Origin: Streptomyces amritsarensis | Lineage (GTDB): Bacteria > Actinomycetota > Actinomycetes > Streptomycetales > Streptomycetaceae | Direction of reading: 5' to 3' | DNA length: 64,000 nt | NCBI RefSeq assembly: GCF_001953875.1 | Contig: NZ_MQUR01000012.1 | Location: 38,126 to 102,125 of the forward strand | Shown here: piece by piece, positions 1 to 9,775 of the stretch | Numbering within the stretch: the stretch's first letter is position 1 | Layout: every line of letters starts with the position of its first letter | Position numbers and translations under genes: made by a program | Notes under the pieces: generated by a model | What the model was told of the DNA's origin: nothing | The model's database searches: none | Seen by the model: the letters and a program-made list of their open reading frames with translations, nothing else

Positions 1-2198
1 AGCATCGGCTGGAAGGGGATGAAGGCGCTCGCGACCAGGACCGAGAAGACGTTGCCGAAGTTCGAGGACGCCGTCATCTTGATGTACTTGATCGTGTTGC
101 CGAAGGTGGTCCGGCCCTGGAGGACGCCCTGCTCCAGGACGGTGAGGTCCTTCTCCAGCAGGATGACGTCCGCGGACTCCTTGGCGATGTCGACGGCGGT
201 GTCCACGGAGATGCCGACGTCGGCGTCGCGCAGCGCGGCCGCGTCGTTGATGCCGTCGCCGAGGAAGCCGACGGTGTGCCCGTCGGCCTGGAGGGCCCGG
301 ACGATCCTGGCCTTCTGGACCGGGTTGACCTTGGCGAAGACCGTCGTACGGGCGGCCAGCGCGCGCAGCTCGGTGTCGTCGAGGGCGTCGGTGTCGGGGC
401 CGAGGACCACGGTGGCCACGTCGATGCCGACGTCCGCGCAGACCCGGGCGGCGACGAGGTCGTTGTCGCCGGTGACGACCTTCACCGCGATGCCCTTGTC
501 GGCGAGGCCCTCCAGGGCCCGGGCGGCGTCGGCCTTCGGCGGGTCGAGGAAGGCGAGGAAGCCGACCAGGGTCAGCCCGTCCTCGTCGGCCACGGAGTAG
601 GTCTCGCGCGGGGAGTCGAGCGTGCGGGTGGCGACGGCGAGGACCCGCAGGCCCTTCCGGTTGTTGTCCTCGGCGATCCGGGTGGCGTGCCGGCGCAGCT
701 GCCCGGTCAGCTCCACCCTCTCGCCGCGGTCGGCCATGTGCGTGCAGAGGGCCAGGACCTCTTCGACCGCGCCCTTGGTGACCATGACGTGTTCGCCGGG
801 TGCGGAGCCGTCCGCGAGCGGGTTGCGGGCCAGTACCACGGACATCCGGCGCCGGGCGAAGTCGAAGGGGATCTCGTCGACCATCGAGAACCGTGCGTCG
901 ACGACAACCTCCTCGGCCTCGCCCACACGGTCGATGACCGCCTGGTCCATCAGGTTGCGCAGGCCGGTCTGGAAGTGCGCGTTGAGGTAGCCGTACTCCA
1001 GGACCTCGCCGTCCTCGTCGCCGTGCACGTCCAGGTAGCGGTCCAGGACGATGCGGTCCTCGGTGAGGGTGCCGGTCTTGTCGGTGCAGAGCACGTCCAT
1101 CGCGCCCAGGTCCTGGATCGCGCCCAGCCGCTTGACGACCACCTTGTGCCGGGACATCGCGACCGCGCCGCGCGCCAGGTTGGCGGAGACCACCATCGGG
1201 AGCATCTCGGGGGTCAGGCCGACGGCGACGGCGATGCCGAAGAGGAAGGCCTCGTCCCAGTCGCCCTTCGTCAGCCCGTTGATCATGAAGACGACGGGGA
1301 CCATGACCAGCATGAAGCGGATCAGCAGGAAGCTGACCCTGCGCACACCGGTGTCGAAGCTGGTCTGCGGGCGCTCGCCGACCAGCGAGCCGGCCATCGA
1401 GCCGAAATAGCTGTCGGAGCCGGTGGCGACGACGACCCCGGTGGCGGTGCCGGAGGTGACCGAGGTCCCCATCAGGGCCAGGTTGTCGGCCTCGACCGGG
1501 TCGGTGGTGGCCTGCTGGCCGAGATCCTGCGTGCGGGTGTCGGCCTTGGCCACCGGCAGGGACTCGCCGGAGAGCGCGGCCTGGCTGATCATCAGGTCCT
1601 TGGCGGTGAGCAGCCGCAGGTCGGCCGGGATCAGGTCGCCGGCGGCCAGCTTGACCACGTCGCCGGGGACCACCTGGTCCATGGGCACCTCGAAGGTGGT
1701 GGGGGCGCAGCCGCTGCCGGCCCGGCGCTGGACCGCGCAGGTGGTGGTGACCAGCTGCTTCAGGGCCTCGGCGGCGCGGCCGGAGCGGTACTCCTGCCAG
1801 AACCGCAGCAGCCCGCTGATCCCCACCATCACGGAGAGGATGACGACGCCCGGGTCGGCGGGGTCCTGCCAGTACATGACGGCGGCGAGGAAGACCAGAA
1901 CGGCGATGAAGGGGTTCCGGAAGGCTTTCGCGAGCTGGACGTACCAGCGCGGGGCGCGCTCCTGGGCGACGGCGTTGGCGCCGTGGCGCTCCAGGCGCAG
2001 CGCGGCCTCGGCGTGGGTGAGGCCGCTCGGGGACGCGTCCACGGACTGCAGGGCCCGCACGCCGGGGGCGGCGCTGATGCCGGCGAGGCGCTCGCCGGCG
2101 AGCCGGGTGCGGGATGCGAGCTCGGCGGCCTTGCGCTCGCGGCGGGACCGGCCCGGCGGCGCGAGCGTGGTCGGAGTGCGCGGGGTGAGCATGGTCAT
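1..2198 (-). CDS. mgtA: Magnesium-importing P-type ATPase (type IIIB), 3' end outside window
   Basis: Membrane P-type ATPase expected to bring Mg2+ into the cytoplasm. The 732 visible codons contain the actuator motif LSGESLPV, the transport-site motif PEMLP in the fourth membrane helix (the type IIIB hallmark), the phosphorylation motif DKTGT with Asp373, a TGDND segment and the hinge motif GDGINDAA. The C-terminal membrane helices lie beyond the left edge, so the gene is cut by the window, not broken. ATG 2198 is chosen because GGAAGGAGG sits just upstream; an in-frame ATG at 2192 is the alternative. It is preceded by a roughly 380-nt non-coding stretch with strong secondary structure, which suggests RNA-level control. 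MgtA versus MgtB naming is not decidable here. Confidence 0.93.
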   Translation of the reverse strand, partial: MTMLTPRTPTTLAPPGRSRRERKAAELASRTRLAGERLAGISAAPGVRALQSVDASPSGLTHAEAALRLERHGANAVAQERAPRWYVQLAKAFRNPFIAVLVFLAAVMYWQDPADPGVVILSVMVGISGLLRFWQEYRSGRAAEALKQLVTTTCAVQRRAGSGCAPTTFEVPMDQVVPGDVVKLAAGDLIPADLRLLTAKDLMISQAALSGESLPVAKADTRTQDLGQQATTDPVEADNLALMGTSVTSGTATGVVVATGSDSYFGSMAGSLVGERPQTSFDTGVRRVSFLLIRFMLVMVPVVFMINGLTKGDWDEAFLFGIAVAVGLTPEMLPMVVSANLARGAVAMSRHKVVVKRLGAIQDLGAMDVLCTDKTGTLTEDRIVLDRYLDVHGDEDGEVLEYGYLNAHFQTGLRNLMDQAVIDRVGEAEEVVVDARFSMVDEIPFDFARRRMSVVLARNPLADGSAPGEHVMVTKGAVEEVLALCTHMADRGERVELTGQLRRHATRIAEDNNRKGLRVLAVATRTLDSPRETYSVADEDGLTLVGFLAFLDPPKADAARALEGLADKGIAVKVVTGDNDLVAARVCADVGIDVATVVLGPDTDALDDTELRALAARTTVFAKVNPVQKARIVRALQADGHTVGFLGDGINDAAALRDADVGISVDTAVDIAKESADVILLEKDLTVLEQGVLQGRTTFGNTIKYIKMTASSNFGNVFSVLVASAFIPFQPM

Positions 2199-2322
2199 GG
2201 CACATACCTCCTTCCACGTTTCCGGGCAGCACGAAGCCGAACGGTCACGTGGAGTGATCAGGAGTCGGCGTGCGGCGGCCGCGCGGGCCGTCGCCGATAC
2301 CGACGGACAGGGATGGCGCACG

Positions 2323-2571
2323 CCGGACGGAGCCGTCCGGTCGTACCAGAAGAAGGGAACGCGAGAGGCGCGCAGCAGCGCACGGGAACAGCGGGGCACC
2401 GCTGCCGTGCGCACTCATGGAGAGGTCGGCCGATCAGCCGTTCGGCGGGTCAGCCGCGAAGAGCGCTGCGAGGACTTCGATCGGGACTCATCCCGAACAC
2501 CTCCTCGCGTCGCGCTGACATGGCTGGCGCCCGGTCCGGCCGGAAAGGCCGCAGAGGACCGGCGCCTCAGC
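2323..2571 (-). promoter_or_regulatory. Structured 5' leader upstream of the Mg2+ ATPase, candidate riboswitch-like element
   Basis: The 585-nt gap between the ATPase and the ROK gene has no convincing ORF but dense inverted repeats. On the ATPase strand, arms 2556-2571 and 2523-2537 form a long GC stem. Arms 2502-2508 and 2468-2474 enclose a second stem with an inner TCGGGA/TCCCGA pair (2481-2496). Outer arms 2514-2519 and 2449-2454 (GTCAGC/GCTGAC) close a multi-stem domain. A further perfect palindrome lies at 2323-2340. The start of the domain (GTTAcGGT..GAGGCgCC) loosely recalls the M-box opening GTTAGGTGAGGCTCC, so an Mg2+-responsive leader is possible but not shown. The ROK promoter probably lies at 2640-2690, where TTGACG (2646) precedes an AT-richer patch. 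Confidence 0.45.
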
Positions 2572-2783
2572 GACCGTAACACGATCCGGTGGGCCGCTCC
2601 CTCCCCCTTTCGGCCGATAGGCCCGTTTCATGTCGTGTCAGCCTCTTGACGTGCGGATGCGCAAAGGCTCGACTTAAGGTTCACAAGTTGGAGAGACGCC
2701 GGGGTCTCGGAGCGCGAAGCCGAGATGTGTCCCGGCCGGGGGGCGACGGCTGGCCGTCGCTAATGGGCAGGAGTGGATGAGTC

Positions 2784-3998
2784 GTGCAGACTCCCGGATC
2801 GCAGTCGTCACTGCACCGCGCGAATCTCGAACGGGTCGTACGGGCGGTGCGGCTCGCGGGGTCGCTGACCCAGGCGGAGATCGCCCGTACCACCGGACTG
2901 TCGGCGGCCACGGTCTCCAACATCGTCCGGGAGCTGAAGGACGGCGGGACGGTCGAGGTCACCGACACCTCGGCCGGCGGCCGGCGGGCACGGAGCGTGT
3001 CGCTCAGCGGTGACGCGGGCATCGTGATCGGCGTCGACTTCGGCCACACCCACCTGCGGGTGGCCGTCGGCAACCTCGCCCACCAGGTGCTGGCCGAGGA
3101 GTCCGAACCGCTGGACGTCGACGCCTCCTGGGCGGACGGCTTCGACCGGGCGGAAGCGCTGGTCGGGCGCCTGATCGCGGGCATAGAAGTCGGGCTCGAC
3201 AAGGTCATCGGCGTCGGTCTCGGCGTCCCCGGCCCGATCGACGTGGAGTCCGGGACCCTGGGCTCGACCGCGATCCTGCCGGGCTGGGCGGGGATCAATC
3301 CGCGCCAGGAGCTCTCGCAGCGCCTCGGCGTGCCCGTCTACGTGGACAACGACGCCAACCTCGGCGCCCTCGGTGAACTCGTTTGGGGCAGTGGCCGGGG
3401 AGTGAAGGACCTGGCCTACATCAAGGTGGCCAGCGGTGTCGGCGCCGGCCTGGTGATCAACGGCCAGATCTACCGCGGCCCGGGCGGCACGGCGGGCGAG
3501 ATCGGGCACATCACCCTGGACGAGTCGGGCCCGGTCTGCCGCTGCGGCAACCGCGGCTGCCTGGAGACCTTCGCCGCGGCCCGGTACGTCCTGCCGCTGC
3601 TCCAGGGCACGCACGGGCCGGAGCTGACGATGGAGCGGGTGGTGGAGCTGGCCCGCGACGGGGACCCCGGCTGCCGCCGGGTGATCACCGACGTCGGCCG
3701 CCACATCGGCAGCGGGGTGGCCAGCCTGTGCAACCTGCTGAACCCCAGCCGGGTGGTGCTGGGCGGCTCACTGGCGGAGGCGGGTGAACTGGTCCTCGCC
3801 CCCATCCGTGAATCAGTGGGGAGGTATGCGATTCCCAGCGCGGCGCGGCAGTTGTCGGTGCTGACGGGGTCCCTGGGCGGCCGGGCCGAGGTGCTGGGCG
3901 CACTGGCCCTCGTGCTGAGCGAGATGGGCGATTCGACACTTTTGTCAGATCATGGAAGTGGAGTGCGCGCTCCAGTCGTCTTGCCTTCAGGTAGATAA
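2784..3998 (+). CDS. rok7B7: ROK-family transcriptional regulator next to the xylose ABC operon
   Basis: Sugar-responsive regulator of 404 aa. Residues about 10-75 form a winged helix-turn-helix (LTQAEIARTTGLSAATVSN). The rest is a ROK sugar-kinase fold with the N-terminal ATP-binding-like segment GVDFGHTHLRVAV, VDNDANLGALGE, and the ROK zinc motif around residues 240-262 (GHITLDESG then CRCGNRGCLE). GTG 2784 is used, preceded by GCAGGAG; the nearby ATG 2777 is in another frame. It lies directly upstream of and co-oriented with xylFGH, the arrangement of S. coelicolor rok7B7-xylFGH. There Rok7B7 is reported to control xylose transport, carbon repression and antibiotic production. The symbol rests on synteny and domain match. 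Confidence 0.85.
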   Translation: MQTPGSQSSLHRANLERVVRAVRLAGSLTQAEIARTTGLSAATVSNIVRELKDGGTVEVTDTSAGGRRARSVSLSGDAGIVIGVDFGHTHLRVAVGNLAHQVLAEESEPLDVDASWADGFDRAEALVGRLIAGIEVGLDKVIGVGLGVPGPIDVESGTLGSTAILPGWAGINPRQELSQRLGVPVYVDNDANLGALGELVWGSGRGVKDLAYIKVASGVGAGLVINGQIYRGPGGTAGEIGHITLDESGPVCRCGNRGCLETFAAARYVLPLLQGTHGPELTMERVVELARDGDPGCRRVITDVGRHIGSGVASLCNLLNPSRVVLGGSLAEAGELVLAPIRESVGRYAIPSAARQLSVLTGSLGGRAEVLGALALVLSEMGDSTLLSDHGSGVRAPVVLPSGR

Positions 3999-4115
3999 CG
4001 AATGGCACCGTTGTCATCTCGTTAAGAATTCACTCCTTGACGGCAAAACGCGGCCGGGGTTGACTCACATCCACCTCGGCCGCGGCGTAGCGGCCTCGTC
4101 AGGGAGGTTCAAGTA
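3999..4115 (+). promoter_or_regulatory. Intergenic promoter/operator region of the xylose-type ABC operon
   Basis: This 117-nt gap holds two TTGAC boxes (TTGACG 4037-4042, TTGACT 4060-4065), a relatively AT-rich stretch around 4015-4030 and a GGGAGG ribosome binding site just before the xylF ATG. An AACG...CGTT half-site pair near 3997-4013 could be an operator for the upstream ROK regulator. No -10 is clear enough to fix the transcription start. Confidence 0.4.
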
Positions 4116-5228
4116 ATGAACACGCGTATGCGCAGAGCCGCCGTAGCCGTTGCCGCCGGCGCCATGGCCGTTTCCCTTGCCGCTTGTGGCAGCGCCAAGG
4201 AGGCCGGCGACAAGACGAAGGAGTCCTCCGGCGCGGCCAAGGGCGACGCGATCAAGGTCGGTCTGCTCCTGCCGGAGAACCAGACCGCGCGGTACGAGAA
4301 GTTCGACAAGCCGCTCATCGAGAAGAAGGTCGCCGAGCTCACCGGCGGCAAGGGCGAGGTCGTCTACGCCAACGCCAAGCAGGACGCGACCACGCAGAAC
4401 TCCCAGGTCGACACGATGATCACCAACAAGGTGGACGTCCTGATCATCGACGCGGTGGACTCCAAGGCCATCGCCGGCTCGGTCAAGAAGGCCAAGGACG
4501 CCGGCATCCCGGTCGTGGCCTACGACCGCCTGGCCGAGGGCCCGATCGACGCCTACACCTCCTTCGACAACGAAGAGGTCGGCAAGGTCCAGGGCAAGGC
4601 CCTGCTCGAGGCGCTGGGCGACAAGGCCAAGGACGGCCAGATCGTCATGATGAACGGTTCGGTCACCGACCCGAACGCCAAGCTCTTCAAGGCCGGCGCC
4701 CACTCCGAGCTCGACGGCAAGGTGAACATCGGCAAGGAGTACGACACCGTCGAGTGGAAGCCGGAGAACGCCAACACCAACATGGCGGCCGCGCTCTCCG
4801 CGCTCGGCAAGGACAAGGTCGTCGGCGTCTACTCCGCCAACGACGGCATGGCCGGCGGCATCATCACCGCCCTCAAGGCCGCCGGCGTCTCCCCGCTGCC
4901 CCCGGTCACCGGCCAGGACGCCGAACTCGCCGGCGTGCAGCGCATCGTCGCGGGCGAGCAGTTCATGAGCGTCTACAAGCCGTACGCCCCCGAGGCCGAG
5001 GCCGCCGCGAAGATGGCCGTCGCCCTCGCCAAGGGCGGGAAGGCCGAAGGCAGCACCTCCACGGTCGACAGCCCCACCACCAAGGGCGTCGCAGCCGTCC
5101 TGATCCCGGTCGTCTCGCTGACCAAGGCCAACATCAAGGACACCGTCGTCAAGGACGGCGTCTACACGGTCGACGAGATCTGCACCGAGAAGTACGCGGC
5201 CGCCTGCGCCGCCATCGGCCTGAAGTAG
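4116..5228 (+). CDS. xylF: Xylose-type ABC transporter substrate-binding lipoprotein
   Basis: Extracytoplasmic sugar-binding protein (370 aa) anchored by a lipid. A short basic N terminus, a hydrophobic stretch and the lipobox LAAC (Cys24) form a lipoprotein signal. The mature part is a periplasmic-binding-protein type 1 fold (IKVGLLLPENQTARYEK, VDVLIIDAVDSKAIAG, VVAYDRLAEGP, YSANDGMAGGI) closest in style to XylF/RbsB D-xylose binding proteins. GGGAGG lies about 10 nt before ATG 4116. It is the first gene of the importer operon, and a strong hairpin follows it before the ATPase gene, as often seen when the binding protein is made in excess. Ligand identity (xylose) is inferred from the neighbours and from synteny. 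Confidence 0.9.
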   Translation: MNTRMRRAAVAVAAGAMAVSLAACGSAKEAGDKTKESSGAAKGDAIKVGLLLPENQTARYEKFDKPLIEKKVAELTGGKGEVVYANAKQDATTQNSQVDTMITNKVDVLIIDAVDSKAIAGSVKKAKDAGIPVVAYDRLAEGPIDAYTSFDNEEVGKVQGKALLEALGDKAKDGQIVMMNGSVTDPNAKLFKAGAHSELDGKVNIGKEYDTVEWKPENANTNMAAALSALGKDKVVGVYSANDGMAGGIITALKAAGVSPLPPVTGQDAELAGVQRIVAGEQFMSVYKPYAPEAEAAAKMAVALAKGGKAEGSTSTVDSPTTKGVAAVLIPVVSLTKANIKDTVVKDGVYTVDEICTEKYAAACAAIGLK

Positions 5229-5269
5229 CGGCCCCCACCGCCTCCCCGAGAGGCGGCCCCCGTGCCTGA

Positions 5270-5313
5270 CCGGCGCCCCTCCCCTCCATCCCCGCCACCG
5301 GGCGGGGCGCCGG
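5270..5313 (+). promoter_or_regulatory. Intra-operon hairpin between xylF and xylG
   Basis: Ten-base perfect arms CCGGCGCCCC (5270-5279) and GGGGCGCCGG (5304-5313), preceded by a smaller stem (CCGCCT 5238-5243 / AGGCGG 5251-5256). With no promoter visible in the 170-nt gap, these probably act as partial terminators or 3' stabilisers that raise binding-protein mRNA above the ATPase/permease mRNA. Confidence 0.5.
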
Positions 5314-5398
5314 GCAGAAACGTTCCTCCCCTATTCGTCCCGCTCCTGCTCTTTTGCACGACATCCCCGCCGGTCAGGCGGCGAAGGAGATGGTTCAT

Positions 5399-6178
5399 GT
5401 GTCCGCTGCGCCCGTGCTGGCGTTGCGAGGGGTCTCGAAGCGGTTCGGCGCCGTTCAGGCCCTCACCGACGTAGAACTCGAGATCCACTCCGGTGAAGTG
5501 GTCGCCCTCGTGGGCGACAACGGTGCCGGTAAGTCCACGCTGGTCAAGACGATCGCCGGCGTGCACCCCATCGATGAAGGCGTCATCGAGTGGGAGGGGC
5601 GCCCGGTCTCCATCGGCAAGCCCCACGACGCCCAGAACCTGGGCATCGCGACGGTCTACCAGGACCTGGCGCTGTGCGACAACATCGATGTCGTCGGCAA
5701 CCTCTTCCTCGGCCGAGAGCTCAAGAAGTTCGGCGTCCTCGACGAGGTGGAGATGGAGCGGCGCGCCCGCGAGCTCCTGACCACCCTGTCCATCCGGATC
5801 CCCAGCGTCCGGATCCCCATCGCCTCGCTGTCGGGCGGTCAGCGCCAGACCGTGGCGATCGCCCGTTCCATGCTGGGCGAGCCCCAGCTCGTCATCCTCG
5901 ACGAGCCCACCGCAGCCCTCGGCGTCGAGCAGACCGCACAGGTGCTCGACCTGGTGGAGCGGCTGCGCGAGCGCGGCCACGCCGTCATCCTCATCAGCCA
6001 CAACATGGCCGATGTGAAGGCCGTCGCCGACAAGGTGGCGGTCCTGCGGCTGGGCCGCAACAACGGTGTCTTCAACGTCGCCGACACCTCGCAGGAAGAG
6101 ATCATCTCCGCCATCACCGGTGCCACGGACAACGCCGTGACCCGCCGGGCGGCCCGCACCTCGGAGGCCGGCAAGTGA
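5399..6178 (+). CDS. xylG: Xylose-type ABC transporter ATP-binding protein, single domain
   Basis: Cytoplasmic ATPase (259 aa) that energises sugar import. It shows Walker A GDNGAGKST (about residue 39), the ABC signature LSGGQRQ (about 143), Walker B VILDEPTAAL and the switch His in ISHN. Unlike E. coli XylG/RbsA it carries one ABC domain, so it should work as a homodimer. GTG 5399 is preferred over ATG 5390: GAAGGAG ends at 5389, which leaves 9 nt before the GTG but none before the ATG. The stop overlaps the permease start (GTGA at 6175-6178), indicating translational coupling. Confidence 0.9.
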   Translation: MSAAPVLALRGVSKRFGAVQALTDVELEIHSGEVVALVGDNGAGKSTLVKTIAGVHPIDEGVIEWEGRPVSIGKPHDAQNLGIATVYQDLALCDNIDVVGNLFLGRELKKFGVLDEVEMERRARELLTTLSIRIPSVRIPIASLSGGQRQTVAIARSMLGEPQLVILDEPTAALGVEQTAQVLDLVERLRERGHAVILISHNMADVKAVADKVAVLRLGRNNGVFNVADTSQEEIISAITGATDNAVTRRAARTSEAGK

Positions 6179-7491
6179 GCACCCAGAACCCTGCCACCGA
6201 TCCACTGGACAAGGGCGCCGCCGCGCACGAGCACATCGACCCGGTCAACCCGGCGGCCGCGCACGACGCGATCCCGGCCGTGGACCCCCGCCTGCTCGTC
6301 CGCGAGGAAGGCCTCGCCGGCTACGTGGGCGAGTTCAAGCGCAAGATGAAGGCCGGCGACCTGGGCTCCCTCCCGGTCGTCATCGGTCTCATCGTCATCT
6401 GGTCCATCTTCCAGGGGTTGAACTCGAACTTCCTCTCCCCGGAGAACCTCAGCAACATCGCGATCACGATGACCGGCACCGGCATGATCGCCATCGGCAT
6501 CATCTTCGTGCTGCTCCTCGGTGAGATCGACCTCTCGGTCGGCTCGGTCAGCGGTGTCTCGGGCGCCATCGTCGCCGTCCTCGCCGTCACCCACGGCGTG
6601 AACGAGTGGCTGGCCATCCTCGCGGCCATCGTCGGCGGCGCCCTGATCGGCTCCATCCACGGCTTCTTCTTCGCCAAGGTGGGCGCCCCGGCCTTCGCGG
6701 TCACCCTGTCGGGCCTGCTCTTCTGGCTGGGCGCGATGCTGCAGATCCTCGGCAGCAACGGCACGATCAACATCGACTCCGACGGCGTGGTCGGCCAGCT
6801 GACCACGTACTTCTTCTCGGACGTGGCCGTCGCCTACGGGCTGGCGGCGCTCGCGGTGGCCGGCTACTTCCTCGCGGCCTTCCTCGACGCCAGGCGCCGC
6901 GAGGCCGCCGGGATGCCCTCCCGGCCGCTCGCCGAGATCCTGCTGCGCACCGGCCTGCTCGCGCTGTGCACCTTCGGCCCCGCCGTGCTGTTCAACCAGT
7001 ACAAGGGCCTGCCGCTCGCGGTGGTGCTCTTCCTGCTGGCCCTGGTCGTCACGGACTTCCTGCTGCGCCGCACGACCTTCGGGCGAAACGTTTTCGCACT
7101 GGGTGGCAGCGTCGAGGCCTCCCGCCGTGCGGGCATCAACGTCACCCGGATCCGGATCACGGTCTTCGCGATCTCCAGCACCTTCGCCGCCATCGGCGGC
7201 CTGTTCTGGGCCTCCAAGATCGCGGCGGCCAACCAGAGCGCCGGCGCCGGCGACCTGCTGATGAACGTGATCGCGGCGGCCGTCATCGGCGGCACCAGCC
7301 TCTTCGGCGGCCGCGGCCGGACCTGGAACGCCCTCCTCGGCGTCATGGTCATCGTCTCGATCCAGTACGGTCTGGCCCTGGAGGGCATCGCGACGCCGAT
7401 CCAGTACATGATCACCGGCGCGGTCCTGCTGGCCACCGTGGTGATCGACTCGGTCACCCGCAAGACCCAGAAGACGGCCGGACGCGCCTGA
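6175..7491 (+). CDS. xylH: Xylose-type ABC transporter permease
   Basis: Integral membrane permease (438 aa) of the BPD_transp_2/RbsC-XylH family that forms the sugar channel with the xylF and xylG products. About 90 hydrophilic N-terminal residues are followed by many hydrophobic helices (for example [20 protein letters not shown]). The conserved GEIDLSVGS loop and the C-terminal [12 protein letters not shown] motif match the family. GTG 6175 overlaps the ATPase stop codon. A perfect 13-bp terminator follows, so this is the last gene of the operon. Confidence 0.92.
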   Translation: MSTQNPATDPLDKGAAAHEHIDPVNPAAAHDAIPAVDPRLLVREEGLAGYVGEFKRKMKAGDLGSLPVVIGLIVIWSIFQGLNSNFLSPENLSNIAITMTGTGMIAIGIIFVLLLGEIDLSVGSVSGVSGAIVAVLAVTHGVNEWLAILAAIVGGALIGSIHGFFFAKVGAPAFAVTLSGLLFWLGAMLQILGSNGTINIDSDGVVGQLTTYFFSDVAVAYGLAALAVAGYFLAAFLDARRREAAGMPSRPLAEILLRTGLLALCTFGPAVLFNQYKGLPLAVVLFLLALVVTDFLLRRTTFGRNVFALGGSVEASRRAGINVTRIRITVFAISSTFAAIGGLFWASKIAAANQSAGAGDLLMNVIAAAVIGGTSLFGGRGRTWNALLGVMVIVSIQYGLALEGIATPIQYMITGAVLLATVVIDSVTRKTQKTAGRA

Positions 7492-7544
7492 CCGCGCGTC
7501 CGACCGCCCGCCGGAGCGCATCGCGGCGGTAAGAACGGTCACAG

Positions 7545-7575
7545 TGCCCGGCGCCACCTCGTGTGGCGCCGGGCA
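7545..7575 (+). terminator. Terminator after xylFGH
   Basis: Perfect 13-bp arms TGCCCGGCGCCAC (7545-7557) and GTGGCGCCGGGCA (7563-7575) around a 5-nt loop, starting 54 nt after the permease stop. There is no T-tract, as is usual in Streptomyces. Confidence 0.8.
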
Positions 7576-7689
7576 TCCGTGCGTACAAAGGCGGGTACTC
7601 CTGTGCGGGTATACGCCCGTATGTGATGTGTGGCCGGGCGGCGGCGTGCACATGTATGACAAAGCTGTGACTCCGCCGGGGCGGCCCGA

Positions 7690-7719
7690 TGACCGCGCCC
7701 GCGAGCGGAACATTAGACT
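7690..7719 (+). promoter_or_regulatory. Candidate dxs promoter
   Basis: A -10-like TAGACT at 7714-7719 lies 35 nt before the dxs GTG, with TGACCG around 7690-7695 as a plausible -35 at normal spacing. This would give a short leader containing AAGGAGG. The call rests on motif shape only. Confidence 0.45.
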
Positions 7720-7753
7720 CGACAGACCAGCAAGCAACTGCAAGGAGGCACGG

Positions 7754-9670
7754 GTGCTGCTGACCCGCATCAAGGGACCGCGCGATCTGGACCGGCTCAG
7801 CCAGGAGGAGCTGATCCAGCTCGCCGCAGAGATCAGGTCCTTCCTCGTCGACGCCGTCTCCAAGACCGGCGGGCACCTCGGCCCCAACCTCGGCGTGGTC
7901 GAACTGACGATCGCCCTGCACCGGGTCTTCGAATCGCCCAAGGACAAGGTCCTCTTCGACACCGGCCACCAGGCCTACGTCCACAAGCTGCTCACGGGCC
8001 GCCAGGACTTCGCCGGCCTGCGCACCAAGAACGGCCTGTCCGGCTACCCCTCGCGCGCCGAGTCCGAGCACGACGTGATCGAGAACTCGCACGCCTCCAC
8101 CGTGCTCGGCTGGGCCGACGGCCTGGCCAAGGCCAACGAGGTGCTGGGCCGCGAGGACCACCACGTCGCCGCCGTCATCGGCGACGGCGCGCTGACCGGC
8201 GGCATGGCCTGGGAGGCGCTCAACAACATCGCCGCCGCCAAGGACCGCCCGCTCGTCATCGTCGTCAACGACAACGAGCGCTCCTACGGCCCCACCATCG
8301 GCGGCCTCGCCAACCACCTGGCGACCCTGCGCACCACGGACGGCTACGAGCGCTTCCTCGCCCGCGGCAAGGAGCTCCTGGAGCGCACCCCGGTCGTCGG
8401 CAAGCCGCTCTTCGAGACCCTGCACGGCGCCAAGAAGGGCCTGAAGGACTTCATCGCCCCGCAGGGCATGTTCGAGGACCTCGGCCTGAAGTACATCGGC
8501 CCCATCGACGGCCACGACATCGAGGCCCTGGAGTCCGCCCTGCAGCGCGCCAAGCGCTTCAGCGGCCCGGTCATCGTCCACTGCCTCACCCAGAAGGGCC
8601 GCGGCTACACCCCGGCCCTCGAACACGAGGCGGACCGCTTCCACGCGGTCGGCGTGATCCACCCGGACACCGGCCTGCCGGTCAAGACCGCGGCCGCCAG
8701 CTGGACCTCCGTCTTCGCCGACGAGATGGTCAAGATCGGCCACGAGCGCGAGGACATCGTCGGCATCACCGCCGCCATGCTCCACCCGGTCGGCCTGAAC
8801 AAGTTCGCCGAGGCCTTCCCGGACCGCATCTACGACGTCGGCATCGCCGAGCAGCACGGCGCCACCTCGGCGGCGGGCCTGGCCACCGGCGGCGTCCACC
8901 CCGTCTTCGCGGTGTACGCCACCTTCCTCAACCGCGCCTTCGACCAGGTCCTGATGGACGTCGCCCTGCACAAGTGCGGTGTCACCTTCGTCCTGGACCG
9001 GGCCGGCGTGACTGGCGACGACGGCGCCTCCCACAACGGCATGTGGGACATGTCCATCCTCCAGGTCGTCCCCGGCCTGCGCCTCGCCGCACCCCGCGAC
9101 GCCGAGCAACTGCGCGCCCAGCTCCGCGAGGCCGTCGAGGTCAAGGACGCCCCGACCGTGGTCCGGTTCTCCAAGGGCGTCGTCGGCCCGGCCGTACCGG
9201 CCGTCGGCCGCATCGGCGGCATGGACGTCCTGCGCGCCCCGCGCGCCGAGGTCACCCGGCCGGACGTACTGCTCGTCTCGGTCGGCGCACTCGCCCCGAT
9301 GTGCCTGGACATCGCCGACCTGCTCGACAAGCAGGGCATCTCCACGACCGTCGTCGACCCCCGCTGGGTCAAGCCCGTGGACGAGGCCCTGGCCCCGCTC
9401 GCGGACCGGCACCGCGTCGTCGTCACCGTCGAGGACAACGGCCGCGCCGGCGGCGTGGGCTCCGCCGTCTCGCAGGCCCTGCGGGACGCGGGCGTCGACG
9501 TACCCCTGCGCGACTTCGGCATCCCGCAGCGCTTCCTCGACCACGCCCTCCGCAAGGAGATCCTGGCCGAGATCGGTCTGACCGCACCGGACATCGCCCG
9601 GCAGGTCACCGGCCTGGTCGCCAAGCTGGACGGCCGCTACGACAGCGAGCCGGCCGCCACCGTCGACTGA
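7754..9670 (+). CDS. dxs: 1-deoxy-D-xylulose-5-phosphate synthase
   Basis: First enzyme of the MEP isoprenoid pathway: condenses pyruvate with glyceraldehyde 3-phosphate using thiamine diphosphate. 638 aa, normal family length. It has the DXS N terminus [17 protein letters not shown], catalytic His in [11 protein letters not shown], the TPP/Mg motif [16 protein letters not shown], the transketolase pyrimidine-domain Glu in [14 protein letters not shown] and a C-terminal transketolase domain. GTG 7754 is used because AAGGAGG ends 5 nt upstream; the longer open frame from 7544 is not conserved-looking. It stands alone, away from other MEP genes. Streptomyces often carry two dxs copies and this corresponds in position to one of them. 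Confidence 0.96.
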   Translation: MLLTRIKGPRDLDRLSQEELIQLAAEIRSFLVDAVSKTGGHLGPNLGVVELTIALHRVFESPKDKVLFDTGHQAYVHKLLTGRQDFAGLRTKNGLSGYPSRAESEHDVIENSHASTVLGWADGLAKANEVLGREDHHVAAVIGDGALTGGMAWEALNNIAAAKDRPLVIVVNDNERSYGPTIGGLANHLATLRTTDGYERFLARGKELLERTPVVGKPLFETLHGAKKGLKDFIAPQGMFEDLGLKYIGPIDGHDIEALESALQRAKRFSGPVIVHCLTQKGRGYTPALEHEADRFHAVGVIHPDTGLPVKTAAASWTSVFADEMVKIGHEREDIVGITAAMLHPVGLNKFAEAFPDRIYDVGIAEQHGATSAAGLATGGVHPVFAVYATFLNRAFDQVLMDVALHKCGVTFVLDRAGVTGDDGASHNGMWDMSILQVVPGLRLAAPRDAEQLRAQLREAVEVKDAPTVVRFSKGVVGPAVPAVGRIGGMDVLRAPRAEVTRPDVLLVSVGALAPMCLDIADLLDKQGISTTVVDPRWVKPVDEALAPLADRHRVVVTVEDNGRAGGVGSAVSQALRDAGVDVPLRDFGIPQRFLDHALRKEILAEIGLTAPDIARQVTGLVAKLDGRYDSEPAATVD

Positions 9671-9698
9671 CGCTGGGTCGTCGCGCGGTTGCACGTCA

Positions 9699-9740
9699 CG
9701 GGCCGGGAGATCACTCTTGAGAAGTGGGCCTCCCGGCCCG
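9699..9740 (+). terminator. Terminator after dxs
   Basis: Arms CGGGCCGGGAG (9699-9709) and CTCCCGGCCCG (9730-9740) enclose an AT-richer loop, 28 nt after the dxs stop and before the permease ribosome binding site. Confidence 0.65.
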
Positions 9741-9775
9741 TTCGCGTGCGTCGACACCTGTTCGGAGGTGCGTCG

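Noticed and set aside
5354..5398. Longer XylG starting at ATG 5354 or 5390
   Set aside because: ATG 5390 directly abuts the ribosome binding site and 5354 has none; GTG 5399 has correct spacing.
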